The notes under the pieces: generated by a model
The model's database searches: none
What the model saw: only the letters and a program-made list of their open reading frames with translations
What the model was told of the DNA's origin: nothing
Assembly (NCBI RefSeq): GCF_001984215.1
Contig: NZ_CP019420.1
Coordinates: 6,343,861 to 6,407,860, forward strand
Reading direction: 5' to 3'
Source of the DNA: Mycobacterium sp. MS1601
GTDB taxonomy: Bacteria > Actinomycetota > Actinomycetes > Mycobacteriales > Mycobacteriaceae
DNA: 64,000 nt
Shown here: positions 15,813 through 25,119 of the stretch, one piece after another
Layout of the letters: each line of letters starts with the position of its first letter
Numbering within the stretch: the stretch's first letter is position 1
Position numbers and translations under genes: made by a program

Positions 15813-16646
15813 GTGCCCCAAGGTCTGCTCGCGCTGATCGTGTCTCTGATGCTGGTGGCGGTGCTGGGGGCGGGTCCGGCCGCCGCCGCTCCCCCGGTGG
15901 GGGCGGTGACCACCGCTCCGGACGGTCCGGCGCAGTCGTGGATGGTCGCCGACATGGACACCGGCACCATCCTGGCCGGTAAGAACCCCACCGCCGCCTC
16001 GGCACCGGCCAGCACCATCAAGGTGCTGCTGGCAATGACCGTGCTCGACCACCTGGACCCCAACAACTTCGCCAGGGCCGCACCGGTGCACACCCAGGTC
16101 GAGTGCTCGTGCGTGGGTCTGGTGCCCGGTCAGGCCTACACCACCACGCAGTTGTTGGCGGCCATCCTGATGGTGTCGGGCAATGACGCCGCGAACATGC
16201 TCGGCGACATGCTCGGCGGCTACCGGGCGGCGATCATGCGGATGAACGCCAAGGCCCAGTCCGTCGGCGCAACCAGCACCCGCGCGCTGTCACCGTCGGG
16301 CCTGGACGGACCCGGCTGGGAATCGCTCACCACGCCAAGGGATCTGGGCGTCATCTTTCGAGCCGCACTGTCCTATCCCCTGCTGGCGCAGATCATGCGT
16401 TCCCCGTCGGCGCAGTTTCCCAGCCGCGACGGCGTCAAGACGATCCACAATCAGAACCAGCTGCTGGAGCGCTATCCCGGTGCACTCGGCGGGAAAACGG
16501 GTTTCACCAATCTGGCGGGCAAGACCTACGTGGGTGCCGCCCAGCGCGGCGACCGCCGACTGGTGGTGGTGCAGATGAAGGGCAGCGGCGATCTCTACGG
16601 CCAGGCCATGGCGCTGCTGGACTGGGGTTTCGCCCAGCCCCGTTGA
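15813..16646 (+). CDS. D-alanyl-D-alanine carboxypeptidase (DacB2-like), copy 2
   Basis: 277 residues, a paralogue of the preceding gene. It has a short signal peptide (1-26, GPAAAA), STIK at 67-70, SGN at 122-124 and KTG at 228-230, so all catalytic motifs are present. It shares VECSC (VECNC in copy 1) and most of the core with copy 1 but has diverged, which argues for an old duplication with retained function. The start is a GTG with only a weak GGCGG site. It ends 10 bases from the convergent amidohydrolase gene. Confidence 0.88.
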   Translation: MPQGLLALIVSLMLVAVLGAGPAAAAPPVGAVTTAPDGPAQSWMVADMDTGTILAGKNPTAASAPASTIKVLLAMTVLDHLDPNNFARAAPVHTQVECSCVGLVPGQAYTTTQLLAAILMVSGNDAANMLGDMLGGYRAAIMRMNAKAQSVGATSTRALSPSGLDGPGWESLTTPRDLGVIFRAALSYPLLAQIMRSPSAQFPSRDGVKTIHNQNQLLERYPGALGGKTGFTNLAGKTYVGAAQRGDRRLVVVQMKGSGDLYGQAMALLDWGFAQPR

Positions 16647-16656
16647 CAGGCGGCTG

Positions 16657-17724
16657 CTAGAACACCCGGCCGCGCAGGATCACCACGTCCGGCGCGCTCA
16701 GCACAGCCGCACTGGTTCGCGGATCCTCGGCGAAGCACAGCAGATCCGCTGACGCGCCGTGCTCCAGACCGGGGCGGCCCAGCCAGCTGCGCGCGGTCCA
16801 CGATGCCGCCCCGAGCGCTTCGTCGGCACTCATCCCGATGGTCTTGAGCGCCTCTACCTCATCGGAGATGCGCCCGTGAGCCAGCATGCCGCCGGCGTCG
16901 GTACCCGCGTAGATCGGGATGCCGGCATCGTGGGCCGCCGCCAGACGTGCCCCGCTACGGGCGTACAGATCGTGCATGTGGGCGGCGTAGACGGGATACT
17001 TCGTGGCCGCCGCAGCGATGTTGGGGAAGTTCTCGGTGTTGATCATCGTGGGCACCAGAGCGGTGCCGTGGGAAAGCATCAGCTCGATGACCTCGTCGGT
17101 GATGCCGGTGCCGTGCTCGATGCAGTCGATGCCGGCGTTGATCAACCCCGGCAGCGCATCCTCACCGAAGACGTGCGCGGTGACCCGGGCACCCTCGGCG
17201 TGGGCGGCGTCGATGGCAGCTTTGAGAATCTCATCGGACCACAGCGGCGCCAGATCACCGACCCCGCGGTCGATCCAATCCCCCACCAGCTTCACCCAGC
17301 CGTCGCCGAACCGGGCTTGTGCGGCCACCACGTCGGGCAGCTGCGATTCGTCCTCGATGTCGATCGGCAGGCCGGGAATGTAGCGCTTGGGCTTGGCGAT
17401 GTGCTTTCCCGCCCGGATGATGCGGGGCAGGTCCTCGCGGTCGTCGATGAAGCGGGTGTCGATGGGTGATCCGGCGTCGCGTAGCAGCAGGGCGCCCACG
17501 GCGCGGTCCGCCTCCGCCTGGGTGACGGCCTCCTCGACCGAGGTGGGCCCACCCGGCCCGAGGCCGACATGGCAGTGGGCGTCCACCAGTCCAGGGATGA
17601 TCCAGCCCCCGTCGAAGACGGTGTCGGCGCCTGACACCGGCTCCGCTGACAGCCGGCCGTCCACCACCCACCAGTCCACGAGCTCACCGCCGGGCAGCTC
17701 GATACCCCGCAGGTGCAGCCGCAC
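16657..17724 (-). CDS. Amidohydrolase family protein (Rv2915c-like)
   Basis: 355 residues. A short beta-sandwich N-terminus leads into the metal-dependent TIM barrel with DAHCHVG at 48-54 (His50, His52 metal ligands), later His residues in TAHVFGED and CIEHGTG, and the metal Asp in YAGTDAGG. Such enzymes hydrolyse cyclic amides, N-acyl or imidazolone-type bonds; the substrate is unknown. The start is a GTG two bases after the ffh stop, so it is probably co-transcribed with ffh. The same pair is found in M. tuberculosis. Confidence 0.87.
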   Translation of the reverse strand: MRLHLRGIELPGGELVDWWVVDGRLSAEPVSGADTVFDGGWIIPGLVDAHCHVGLGPGGPTSVEEAVTQAEADRAVGALLLRDAGSPIDTRFIDDREDLPRIIRAGKHIAKPKRYIPGLPIDIEDESQLPDVVAAQARFGDGWVKLVGDWIDRGVGDLAPLWSDEILKAAIDAAHAEGARVTAHVFGEDALPGLINAGIDCIEHGTGITDEVIELMLSHGTALVPTMINTENFPNIAAAATKYPVYAAHMHDLYARSGARLAAAHDAGIPIYAGTDAGGMLAHGRISDEVEALKTIGMSADEALGAASWTARSWLGRPGLEHGASADLLCFAEDPRTSAAVLSAPDVVILRGRVF

Positions 17725-17726
17725 GA

Positions 17727-19286
17727 CTACTTCTGCCCCGGGAACTTCAGCTTCGAGAGGTCGAAATTGGCCAACCCGGGCGGCAGTTCGTCGAGACCTT
17801 TGGGCATCTGCGACAGATCAGGGAAGTTACCGGGCAGGCCGGCGCCCATCGGCGACTTGGGCTGCGTCGGACCGCGACCCTTCTTCTTGCCTGCCTGCTT
17901 GTTCTTGCCCTTGGCTGCCTTGCGCCCAGAGTTCTTGCGGCCGAACGGCATACCCATCTGCCCGGCCATCTGGGACATCATCTTGCGGGCTTCGAAGAAG
18001 CGGTCCACCAGCTGATTGACCTCGGACACCGTGACACCGGAGCCATTGGCGATACGCAGGCGGCGAGAGGCGTTGATGATCTTGGGGTTGGCACGCTCGG
18101 CCGGCGTCATACCGCGGATGATGGCCTGCAGCCGATCCAGCTGGGTGTCGTCGACGGCGGCCAGTGCGTCCTTCATCTGGCCGGCGCCGGGCAGCATACC
18201 CAGCAGGTTGCCGATGGGGCCCATCTTGCGAATGGCCAGCATCTGCTCCAGGAAGTCCTCGAGCGTCAGCTCACCGGAGCTGATCTTGGCGGCGGCATCC
18301 TCGGCCTGCTGCGCGTCGAAAACCTGCTCGGCCTGCTCGATGAGCGAGAGCACGTCGCCCATACCGAGGATTCGGCTGGCCATCCGATCGGGGTGGAAGA
18401 CGTCGAAGTCTTCGAGCTTCTCACCGCTGGAGGCGAACAGGATCGGCACACCGGTGACCTCACGCACCGACAGCGCAGCACCACCGCGGGCGTCACCGTC
18501 GAGCTTGGTCAGCACCACACCGGTGAAGCCGACGCCGGCGCCGAAGGCTTCGGCAGTGGCCACCGCGTCCTGGCCGATCATGGCGTCGAGCACGAACAGC
18601 GTCTCGTCGGGGCGCACGGCATCGCGGATTCCGGCGGCCTGAGCCATCAAGACGTCGTCGATGCCGAGGCGGCCTGCGGTGTCGACGATGACCACGTCGA
18701 AGTGCTTGGCCTTGGCTTCGGCCAAACCGGCCGCGGCCACCGACACCGGGTCACCAGGGCCCGCGCCCTCGGTTTCGGGGGCGCTGGGTGCGGTGCCCGG
18801 GTGGGGCGCGAAGACGTCGACGCCGGCCCGCTGGCCGACGATCTGCAGCTGATTCACCGCGCCGGGACGCTGGAGGTCACAGGCCACCAGCAGCGGCGTA
18901 TGACCTTGTCCTTTGAGGAACTTGGCGAGCTTGCCGGCCAGGGTGGTCTTACCGGCACCCTGCAGGCCCGCGAGCATGATCACCGTCGGCGGGGTCTTGG
19001 CAAACCTCAGCTGGCGGGTCTCGCCGCCGAGGATGCCGATGAGCTCCTCGTTGACGATCTTGACGACCTGCTGGGCGGGGTTCAACGCACCGGAGACCTC
19101 GGCGCCCTTGGCGCGTTCCTTGATGCGGTTGATGAAGGCGCGGACGACGGGCAGCGATACGTCGGCTTCGAGCAGCGCGAGCCGGATCTCCCGAGCCGTG
19201 GCGTCGATGTCGGCGTCGGTCAGCCGACCCTTCCCGCGCAGGCCCGAAAGCGCACCGGTGAGCCGATCGGACAGGGATTCAAACAC
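17727..19286 (-). CDS. ffh: Signal recognition particle protein Ffh (SRP54)
   Basis: 519 residues: N domain (1-95), GTPase domain with GLQGAGKTT at 107-115, and a C-terminal M domain that binds the SRP RNA and signal peptides. The G domain contains a Pro/Gly-rich insertion (FAPHPGTAPSAP) typical of mycobacteria. The C-terminus is basic (KKKGRG). It directs nascent membrane proteins to FtsY, also encoded in this window. Followed 2 bases later by the amidohydrolase gene. Confidence 0.96.
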   Translation of the reverse strand: MFESLSDRLTGALSGLRGKGRLTDADIDATAREIRLALLEADVSLPVVRAFINRIKERAKGAEVSGALNPAQQVVKIVNEELIGILGGETRQLRFAKTPPTVIMLAGLQGAGKTTLAGKLAKFLKGQGHTPLLVACDLQRPGAVNQLQIVGQRAGVDVFAPHPGTAPSAPETEGAGPGDPVSVAAAGLAEAKAKHFDVVIVDTAGRLGIDDVLMAQAAGIRDAVRPDETLFVLDAMIGQDAVATAEAFGAGVGFTGVVLTKLDGDARGGAALSVREVTGVPILFASSGEKLEDFDVFHPDRMASRILGMGDVLSLIEQAEQVFDAQQAEDAAAKISSGELTLEDFLEQMLAIRKMGPIGNLLGMLPGAGQMKDALAAVDDTQLDRLQAIIRGMTPAERANPKIINASRRLRIANGSGVTVSEVNQLVDRFFEARKMMSQMAGQMGMPFGRKNSGRKAAKGKNKQAGKKKGRGPTQPKSPMGAGLPGNFPDLSQMPKGLDELPPGLANFDLSKLKFPGQK

Positions 19287-19300
19287 CCGGCAAGCCTACG

Positions 19301-20221
19301 TCAGCCGCCCGCGATGATCGCCCTGGCCACCTCGATCGCGCGATCGATCGGCACCGCGAAACCGATACCGATATTGCCCGCCTCAGCGCCACCCACGGTG
19401 GCAATGGCCGTGTTCATCCCGATCACCTGGCCCTCCAGATTGGCCAGCGGCCCGCCCGAATTGCCCGGGTTGATCGATGCGTCGGTCTGCAGCAACTGCT
19501 GCTCGGGCTGGGGACCCAACCGTGCCGTCCGGTCGACTGCGCTGATGATGCCCGCGGTGACCGTGCTGGCCAGCCCCAGCGGGGCGCCTGCGGCGATGAC
19601 GGGCTGGCCGATGGCGACACCGCTGCTGACCCCTAGCGCCGCCGGCGGTGGCGGATCGCCGGTCATCTCCAGCACCGCGACATCGATCTGCGGATCGCTG
19701 CCGACCACCCTGGCCGCACCACGACGGCCGTCCGACATCCGCACCAACACCCGCTGAAACCCTTCGACGACGTGGCTGTTCGTCATGATGCGGCCCTGCT
19801 CGTCGATGACAAAGCCGGATCCGCGGCTGTTGCCCGCCGCCACCTGCACCACGCTGGGTAGCAGTGCCGCCGCGGCGGACCGTGCGTCCGGTGCCGCGCC
19901 CGCGACCGCAGGCGACGGCGCGCTCTGCCGTAACACCGGCACCGTGGTGATCTCCGCGGCTGCCCACAGCCCGGTACCGGCACCAGCTGCGCCGCCGGCC
20001 AGCAGACAGGTAGTGACCAGCAGCGCGAGGCCGGCTCTGGAGCGCCGGGGCGCCACCGGTGCCGCAAGGGGTGACGGCACCGGTGGCGCGGCATGGGAGG
20101 ACCCGCCACCGATTCGTGTCGGAACCGGCGGCGGCGCGACCGGCGGCGGTGGGGGCGGCGCGCTGCCCGGAGTCAGGAAGGTCGGTCCCGCCGGACGGGT
20201 GCCGAGATCGAACTCAGACAT
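19301..20221 (-). CDS. Membrane-anchored trypsin-like serine protease without PDZ domain
   Basis: 306 residues. A Pro-rich cytoplasmic tail (about 15-60, including a run of prolines) precedes one membrane segment at 63-85, then an extracytoplasmic HtrA/DegP-type protease domain. The triad is complete: His150 (TNSHVV), Asp180 (QIDVAV) and Ser255 (GNSGGP). The chain ends right after the protease domain, so the PDZ domain usual in HtrA proteins is missing. The ATG at 20221 is chosen because upstream frame sequence is low-complexity. It is the last gene of moxR-DUF58-VWA-protease, 11 bases after the VWA gene, implying a link to that chaperone-like module. Confidence 0.86.
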   Translation of the reverse strand: MSEFDLGTRPAGPTFLTPGSAPPPPPPVAPPPVPTRIGGGSSHAAPPVPSPLAAPVAPRRSRAGLALLVTTCLLAGGAAGAGTGLWAAAEITTVPVLRQSAPSPAVAGAAPDARSAAAALLPSVVQVAAGNSRGSGFVIDEQGRIMTNSHVVEGFQRVLVRMSDGRRGAARVVGSDPQIDVAVLEMTGDPPPPAALGVSSGVAIGQPVIAAGAPLGLASTVTAGIISAVDRTARLGPQPEQQLLQTDASINPGNSGGPLANLEGQVIGMNTAIATVGGAEAGNIGIGFAVPIDRAIEVARAIIAGG

Positions 20222-20232
20222 GTGTGCTCCTG

Positions 20233-21201
20233 TCAGACCAGTCGGGAGAACCAGCGCATCGACAGCCCGGCGGCGACGATGCCGAAGGCCAGGGCCAGAG
20301 CGGCGACAAACGGGGTGACCTCGCGCCACTCGGTGCGCCACCCGATGGACGAGCCGATATCGCGGTAGACCTGCTCCAATTCGTCGCTGCTCTCGGCGGA
20401 GTAGGCGATGCCGCCGGTGGCCTCGGCCAGTTCGGTCAGGGTGCGCACGTCGACGGGTACGGGGATCGCGTAGCCCCCGGTGTCCAGGACGCCACCGTCG
20501 GTGCCGTAGGCGATGGTGGACACCGGCACCCCGGCCGCCACCGCCGCCAAAGCTGCTTCGTCGATACCGCGACCCGCGGTGTTGCTGCCGTCCGACAGCA
20601 GCACCACGTGGGCGGGCAGCCGGTCCCGACCCTCTTCCGGCGCGTCCTCGGTCTCGCCGGCGACGGTCAGTATCTGATCCAGCGACGTGAACACCCCCTC
20701 GCCGATAGCGGTCCGCGACTGGGTGCCCAGCATCTGCAGACTGGCGGCGGCCGCCTCGTGGTCGGTGTCGGGGCGGTGCACCACCGACGTCGCCCCGGCG
20801 AAGGTCACCACTCCGACATTGAAGGTGTCGGGCAACTGCTCGATGAAGTCGCCCGCTGCCGCCACCGCCGCGGTGAGCCGGTCCGGGCTGACGTCGCGGG
20901 CCTGCATCGACTCCGAGGTGTCCAGGGCGACGATGATGGTGGCCCGCTCATACGGCACCCGTACCGGCATCTCCGGCCGGGCCGCCGCCAGTCCACACAG
21001 CGCCAGCGCCATCAGCAGCAGCGCCGCGGGCAGGTGCCTGCGCCACTTCGGCCGTTCCGGAATCACCTTGTCCAGCAACGGAAGTGCTGCGAACCGCACG
21101 ACGTAACGCTGCCTGCGCCGGACGGTGACGACGTAGGTGAGCGCCAGCAGCGCCACCGGTACCAGCATCAGCAGGCCCAGAGGGAACAGGAACGTCATCA
21201 T
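20233..21201 (-). CDS. VWA-domain membrane protein (BatA/Rv1481-like)
   Basis: 322 residues. Two N-terminal membrane segments (about 5-27 and 57-75) and one C-terminal (about 295-312) flank a von Willebrand A domain. The metal site DTSES (94-98) is intact, followed by a downstream TAIGEG threonine and LSDGSN. It resembles Rv1481, the third gene of the M. tuberculosis moxR1 operon, so this is probably a second copy of that system. The start ATG overlaps the DUF58 stop (ATGA). Role inferred: surface-exposed partner of a MoxR ATPase. Confidence 0.88.
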   Translation of the reverse strand: MMTFLFPLGLLMLVPVALLALTYVVTVRRRQRYVVRFAALPLLDKVIPERPKWRRHLPAALLLMALALCGLAAARPEMPVRVPYERATIIVALDTSESMQARDVSPDRLTAAVAAAGDFIEQLPDTFNVGVVTFAGATSVVHRPDTDHEAAAASLQMLGTQSRTAIGEGVFTSLDQILTVAGETEDAPEEGRDRLPAHVVLLSDGSNTAGRGIDEAALAAVAAGVPVSTIAYGTDGGVLDTGGYAIPVPVDVRTLTELAEATGGIAYSAESSDELEQVYRDIGSSIGWRTEWREVTPFVAALALAFGIVAAGLSMRWFSRLV

Positions 21202-22106
21202 CGGCGCGCTCCCCGGCGGCGCAGGGTGCGCTGCCGCTGGCGCAGGAACCGGGCCAGGTCACGGATCCAGTCCCGTCCCGTGCTGGCTTTGAGGTGGTCA
21301 GCCCCGCTGGCGGTGATAGCCGAGGCCACCGCGGCGCGATGTGCTTCGGCGGCGTCGCGGTACTGGCTTCGCAGCCGCCGGTCGGACGTCCAGACCTGGC
21401 GCTGCCGGCCGGATTCCGGGTCCACCAAAGTCACCGCTCCGATGTCGGGCAGTTCCAGTTCACGGGGGTCGACGATCTCGACCACCACCACGTCATGGCG
21501 GTTGACCAGTCGCCGCAGCGGGCCCTGCCAGTCGAAGGGAGCGGCATCGGCGCCGTCGGGGTCCAGGAAGTCCGAGACCACCACCCGCAGGCCCGGCCCG
21601 CCGCGGCGCGCACCCAATGCGGTCATCGCCTGCGCCAGGCCCGGTGAGCCGGGGCCGGTGCGGGCGCTGCGCAACGCCCGGGCCGCGCGCGACGCCGCCA
21701 GTTTGGCCCGGTCCGGCCGCTGCCAGGACAGCCCATCGGCACCGAAGGTGGCCACGCCCAACGTGTTTCCCGGCGCGTCGGTGAGCAGACCGAGGGCCCA
21801 GACGATGCGGGCCGCCAGGTCCAGCTTCTCCTCGGAGACGGTGCCGAACGCCATGCTGGGGCTGGTGTCCACCAGCACCCAGGTGTCGAGCCGGTTGTCC
21901 GCGCGCGGACGCCAGACGTGCGGCTCACCCGAGCGCGCGGTGATGTTCCAGTCGATGTGGCGCACGTCGTCGCCGGGCTGGTAGCGCACCACCTCCTCGC
22001 GTTCGGAGCCGACACCCAGCCGCATCCCCTCGTGATCGCCGGTGAGCAGGCTGTCGATGCGCCGGCGCAGGCCCAGGTCCAGTGCCTGCCAGGGGGGCGC
22101 AGTCAC
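21198..22106 (-). CDS. DUF58 domain protein (Rv1480-like)
   Basis: 302 residues, soluble. The DUF58 signature YQPGDDVRHIDWN lies at 42-54, followed by a VWA-like fold with LVDTSPSM. DUF58 proteins accompany MoxR ATPases and are thought to bridge ATPase and membrane VWA partner; the function is not defined. I chose the GTG at 22106, which overlaps the moxR stop as GTGA; the frame extends further upstream inside moxR. Both ends are translationally coupled, so the three proteins are likely made in fixed ratio. Confidence 0.88.
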   Translation of the reverse strand: MTAPPWQALDLGLRRRIDSLLTGDHEGMRLGVGSEREEVVRYQPGDDVRHIDWNITARSGEPHVWRPRADNRLDTWVLVDTSPSMAFGTVSEEKLDLAARIVWALGLLTDAPGNTLGVATFGADGLSWQRPDRAKLAASRAARALRSARTGPGSPGLAQAMTALGARRGGPGLRVVVSDFLDPDGADAAPFDWQGPLRRLVNRHDVVVVEIVDPRELELPDIGAVTLVDPESGRQRQVWTSDRRLRSQYRDAAEAHRAAVASAITASGADHLKASTGRDWIRDLARFLRQRQRTLRRRGARR

Positions 22107-23113
22107 GAGGCCACCTCGGTGAGCTGTTGGCTGTTGGGCGCGACCACCGGAGGCGGCACACACTCCAGCAGCGTCGCGATCACCGCGCGGGGTTCCACTC
22201 CGTCGGCCACCGCGTCGAAGGTCAGCACCAGGCGGTGGGCCAGGACGTCGGGGGCGATGTCGGCGACGTCGGCGGGCAGTACGTAGTCGCGGCCCCGCAG
22301 CACCGCGAGCGCCCGGCTGGCGGACAGCAGCCCCAACGAGCCACGTGGTCCCACCCCGTACTCCAGCACGCCGGCAATGGCGTCGGCGCCGTACTCCACC
22401 GGCTCGCGGGTGGCCATCACCAACCGCACGATGTAGTGCGCCACCGCGTGGTGCACGAAGACCTCTTCGGTGGCGCGCTGCAGACGCAGCACGTCGGCGG
22501 GTTCCATCAGTCGGCGGGCGCGCGGCGGTGTCGAGCCCATCCTGGCCAGGATGGCCATCTCCTCGAGTTCGTTCGGATGGGTCAGGTCGATCTTCAGCAG
22601 GAACCGGTCCCGCTGAGCCTCGGGCAGGTGGTACACGCCATCGGTCTCGATGGGATTCTGGGTGGCCAGCACCAGAAACGGTTCGGGCAGGGCGAAGCTC
22701 CGCCCGCCGATGCTGACCTGCCTCTCCGCCATCGCCTCCAGTAGCGCCGACTGCACCTTGGCCGGAGCGCGATTGATCTCATCGGCCAGCACCAGGTTGG
22801 CGAAGACGGGCCCCAGCTCGATGTCGAAGGTCTCCGTCGAAGGCCGCCACACCCGGGTGCCCATGATGTCGGCGGGCATCAGGTCCGGAGTGAACTGCAG
22901 CCGGTTGAAGCTGCCGCCCACCACGGTGGCCACGGTGCGCACCGCCAGTGTCTTGGCCAGCCCGGGTACCCCTTCCAGCAGGACGTGCCCGCCGGCCAGC
23001 AAGCCGACCAGTAGTCGCTCCAGCATCGAATCCTGGCCGACGACAACGTGCTTCATTTCGAAGAGTGCGCGCTCAACCAGTGGCCCGTACGCCTCGGTGT
23101 CGTGATCGCTCAT
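22103..23113 (-). CDS. MoxR family AAA+ ATPase
   Basis: 336 residues. Walker A GVPGLAKT at 48-55, Walker B LVLADEINR, sensor segment ATQNPIE and an arginine-finger region are all present. MoxR ATPases act as chaperones or metal-insertion factors together with VWA proteins, which follow directly here. The start is the ATG at 23113; a GTG three codons earlier is also possible. It is divergent from a two-component system 105 bases away, which may control this operon. M. tuberculosis has moxR paralogues elsewhere, not at this locus. Confidence 0.9.
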   Translation of the reverse strand: MSDHDTEAYGPLVERALFEMKHVVVGQDSMLERLLVGLLAGGHVLLEGVPGLAKTLAVRTVATVVGGSFNRLQFTPDLMPADIMGTRVWRPSTETFDIELGPVFANLVLADEINRAPAKVQSALLEAMAERQVSIGGRSFALPEPFLVLATQNPIETDGVYHLPEAQRDRFLLKIDLTHPNELEEMAILARMGSTPPRARRLMEPADVLRLQRATEEVFVHHAVAHYIVRLVMATREPVEYGADAIAGVLEYGVGPRGSLGLLSASRALAVLRGRDYVLPADVADIAPDVLAHRLVLTFDAVADGVEPRAVIATLLECVPPPVVAPNSQQLTEVAS

Positions 23114-23218
23114 GGCACCCACTTCATCAGCCGGAGGCGAAAACCCCGGAAAACTCCGACGAAAGACGACCGAAAGCCAAGTGGTCGCGGTGCCGAGTCG
23201 CCGCTACCCTCGGCTGAC

Positions 23219-23911
23219 ATGCGGGTTCTGATCGTCGAGGACGAAGAGGGGTTGGTCAGCGCACTCCGCATCGGTCTGCAGCGCGAAGGATATGCGGTGG
23301 ACACCGCGCTGTCGGAAGCCGAAGCGGTCCACCGGCTCACCGTCAACGCCTACGACGTCGCACTGGTGGACGTCAACCTGCCTGACGGTGACGGGCTGGA
23401 CCTGGCACGGCGGCTGCGCGCCGGTGAGATCGACTCCCCCGCCGGACGTGAGATCCGAATCATCATGCTGACCGCGTTGGGCACTCTGCCCGACCGGGTG
23501 CGGGGGCTGGATGCGGGTGCCGATGACTACATCGTCAAGCCGTTCGCGCTGGCCGAGCTGACGGCGCGATTGCGGGCCGTTCTGCGTCGCGAGGTGTCAG
23601 GCGATTCCTCGGTGCTACGCCTGGGCGACATCACCGTGGACACCGCCCGCCAGATCGTCCGTCGCGGCGGCCGCGAGGTGGATCTGACGCTCAAGGAGTT
23701 CTCGGTGCTGCGGTATTTGATGACCCGGCCCGATCACGTGGTCTCGGCCGAGCAGATCCTCGAACACGTCTGGGATGAGAATGCCGACCCGTTCACCCAG
23801 ACCGTGCGGGTGACGGTCGGGACGTTGCGCCGCAAACTCACCCTCGGTAGCGAAGAACAGGTGTTGCACACACTGGTCGGCCGCGGTTACCGACTGCGCA
23901 TCCCTGCCTGA
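23219..23911 (+). CDS. OmpR/PhoB-family response regulator
   Basis: 230 residues. The receiver domain has the acidic pocket (Glu7, Asp8), the phospho-acceptor Asp51, Thr85 and Lys107; a winged-helix DNA-binding domain follows (about 130-230, ending GRGYRLRIPA). It should activate or repress genes after phosphorylation by the kinase encoded next, with which it overlaps by one base (TGATG). The ATG at 23219 gives MRVLIVEDEE, the expected N-terminus. It is divergent from moxR, a likely target. Confidence 0.92.
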   Translation: MRVLIVEDEEGLVSALRIGLQREGYAVDTALSEAEAVHRLTVNAYDVALVDVNLPDGDGLDLARRLRAGEIDSPAGREIRIIMLTALGTLPDRVRGLDAGADDYIVKPFALAELTARLRAVLRREVSGDSSVLRLGDITVDTARQIVRRGGREVDLTLKEFSVLRYLMTRPDHVVSAEQILEHVWDENADPFTQTVRVTVGTLRRKLTLGSEEQVLHTLVGRGYRLRIPA

Positions 23912-25119
23912 TGCGCACCATCCGGGTGCGGCTGGCCCTCACCACATCCTGTTGGCTGTCGGTGATCTCGGCGCTGATCCTGGCCGGGGTGTACTTCGCG
24001 CTGTCGAGGACCATCGACGCCGCGCCGTTGGACCCGGTGACCGTCAAGAAGTTCGACCGCAAGTCCGACGGCACCATGGTCTACCGGGTGGGCGAGAGTT
24101 TCCAGGCGGCCGACCTGGAAAGTGTGCAACGGGCGGTGAACTACTCGACGCTGGAGACGCTGCGGGACTACTCGCTGCTGGCGTTGGGTGCGATCTTTGT
24201 GATCAGTCTGGTGGTCGGCTGGTTCGTGGCCGGGCGGCTGCTGCGGCCGGTCGGCGAGATCACCCGCACCGCCAATCGCCTTTCCGCCAGCGACCTTTCG
24301 CAGCGCATCAATGCCACCGGCCCGAAAGACGAGCTGCGGACGCTGGCCGACACCATCGACGGCATGCTGGACCGGCTCGACGAGGCGTTTCGCACCGAAC
24401 GGGCACTGGTCGAGGACGTCTCGCATGAACTGCGCAACCCGGTGGCGGTGGTGCAGGCCAATGTCGAGGCCGTGCTGGCCGACGAGCACTCCACCGCCGA
24501 GGAACGGGCGCATGCGCTGGCGGTGATCAGCCGTGCCACCAGCCGGATGTCACGTCTGCTGGAGGATCTGCTGGCGACCGCGCGACGACGCTCCGGTTCG
24601 TTCGCCGATCAGCCGGTGGATCTCGAATCGTTCGCCCAGGATGTGGTCGACGAGCATCGACTGCTGGCCGAGGAACGGCCACTGCAGGTGATCACCCGCA
24701 TGTCCCCCGGCCCCGTGGTGTACGCCGATCCCGAATCGTTGGCCCGCGCTCTGGCCAACCTGTTGTCCAACGCCATCCGGCTGGCGCCCAAGGGCTCTGA
24801 GCTGACCATCGCCAGCGGCAGCACCCGCGGCTGGGCCTGGGTGGCGGTGCGCGATCAGGGCCCGGGAATCGCCGAGGAAGAGCAGCAGCGGGTGTTCGAC
24901 AGGTTCCGACGAGGCCACCCGGCCCCCGAGAAAAGAGTGGGCCGCGGCTCGGGTCTGGGGCTGGCCATCGCGCGGCAGATCGTCGAGAGCCACGAGGGCA
25001 AGCTGGCCTTGTACAGCGCACTCGGTGTCGGCAGCACCTTCGTGATCTGGTTGCCGGACCGGGCCATCGCCAACCGGCCCGAGCGCAGCGACCAACCGCC
25101 GCTGGACTGCCCGCTCTAG
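23911..25119 (+). CDS. Membrane sensor histidine kinase
   Basis: 402 residues. Two membrane segments (about 11-31 and 88-108) enclose a small extracytoplasmic region of some 55 residues. A HAMP linker (109-165), the HisKA domain with the phosphorylated His172 (VSHELRNP) and a HATPase domain (N box NLLSNAIR, G boxes DQGPGI and GSGLGLAI) follow. The sensor domain is small and gives no hint of ligand. Coupled to the response regulator by a TGATG overlap. It meets glnD tail to tail with a 4-base overlap. Confidence 0.92.
   Translation: MRTIRVRLALTTSCWLSVISALILAGVYFALSRTIDAAPLDPVTVKKFDRKSDGTMVYRVGESFQAADLESVQRAVNYSTLETLRDYSLLALGAIFVISLVVGWFVAGRLLRPVGEITRTANRLSASDLSQRINATGPKDELRTLADTIDGMLDRLDEAFRTERALVEDVSHELRNPVAVVQANVEAVLADEHSTAEERAHALAVISRATSRMSRLLEDLLATARRRSGSFADQPVDLESFAQDVVDEHRLLAEERPLQVITRMSPGPVVYADPESLARALANLLSNAIRLAPKGSELTIASGSTRGWAWVAVRDQGPGIAEEEQQRVFDRFRRGHPAPEKRVGRGSGLGLAIARQIVESHEGKLALYSALGVGSTFVIWLPDRAIANRPERSDQPPLDCPL

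Noticed and set aside
15734..15982. A short frame starting in the spacer between the two carboxypeptidase genes
   Set aside because: It overlaps the second gene in another frame and its translation is low-complexity Gly/Arg-rich.
20059..21984. A frame of about 640 codons opposite the VWA and DUF58 genes
   Set aside because: Antisense to two genes with clear motifs; Arg/Gly-rich sequence without family features.
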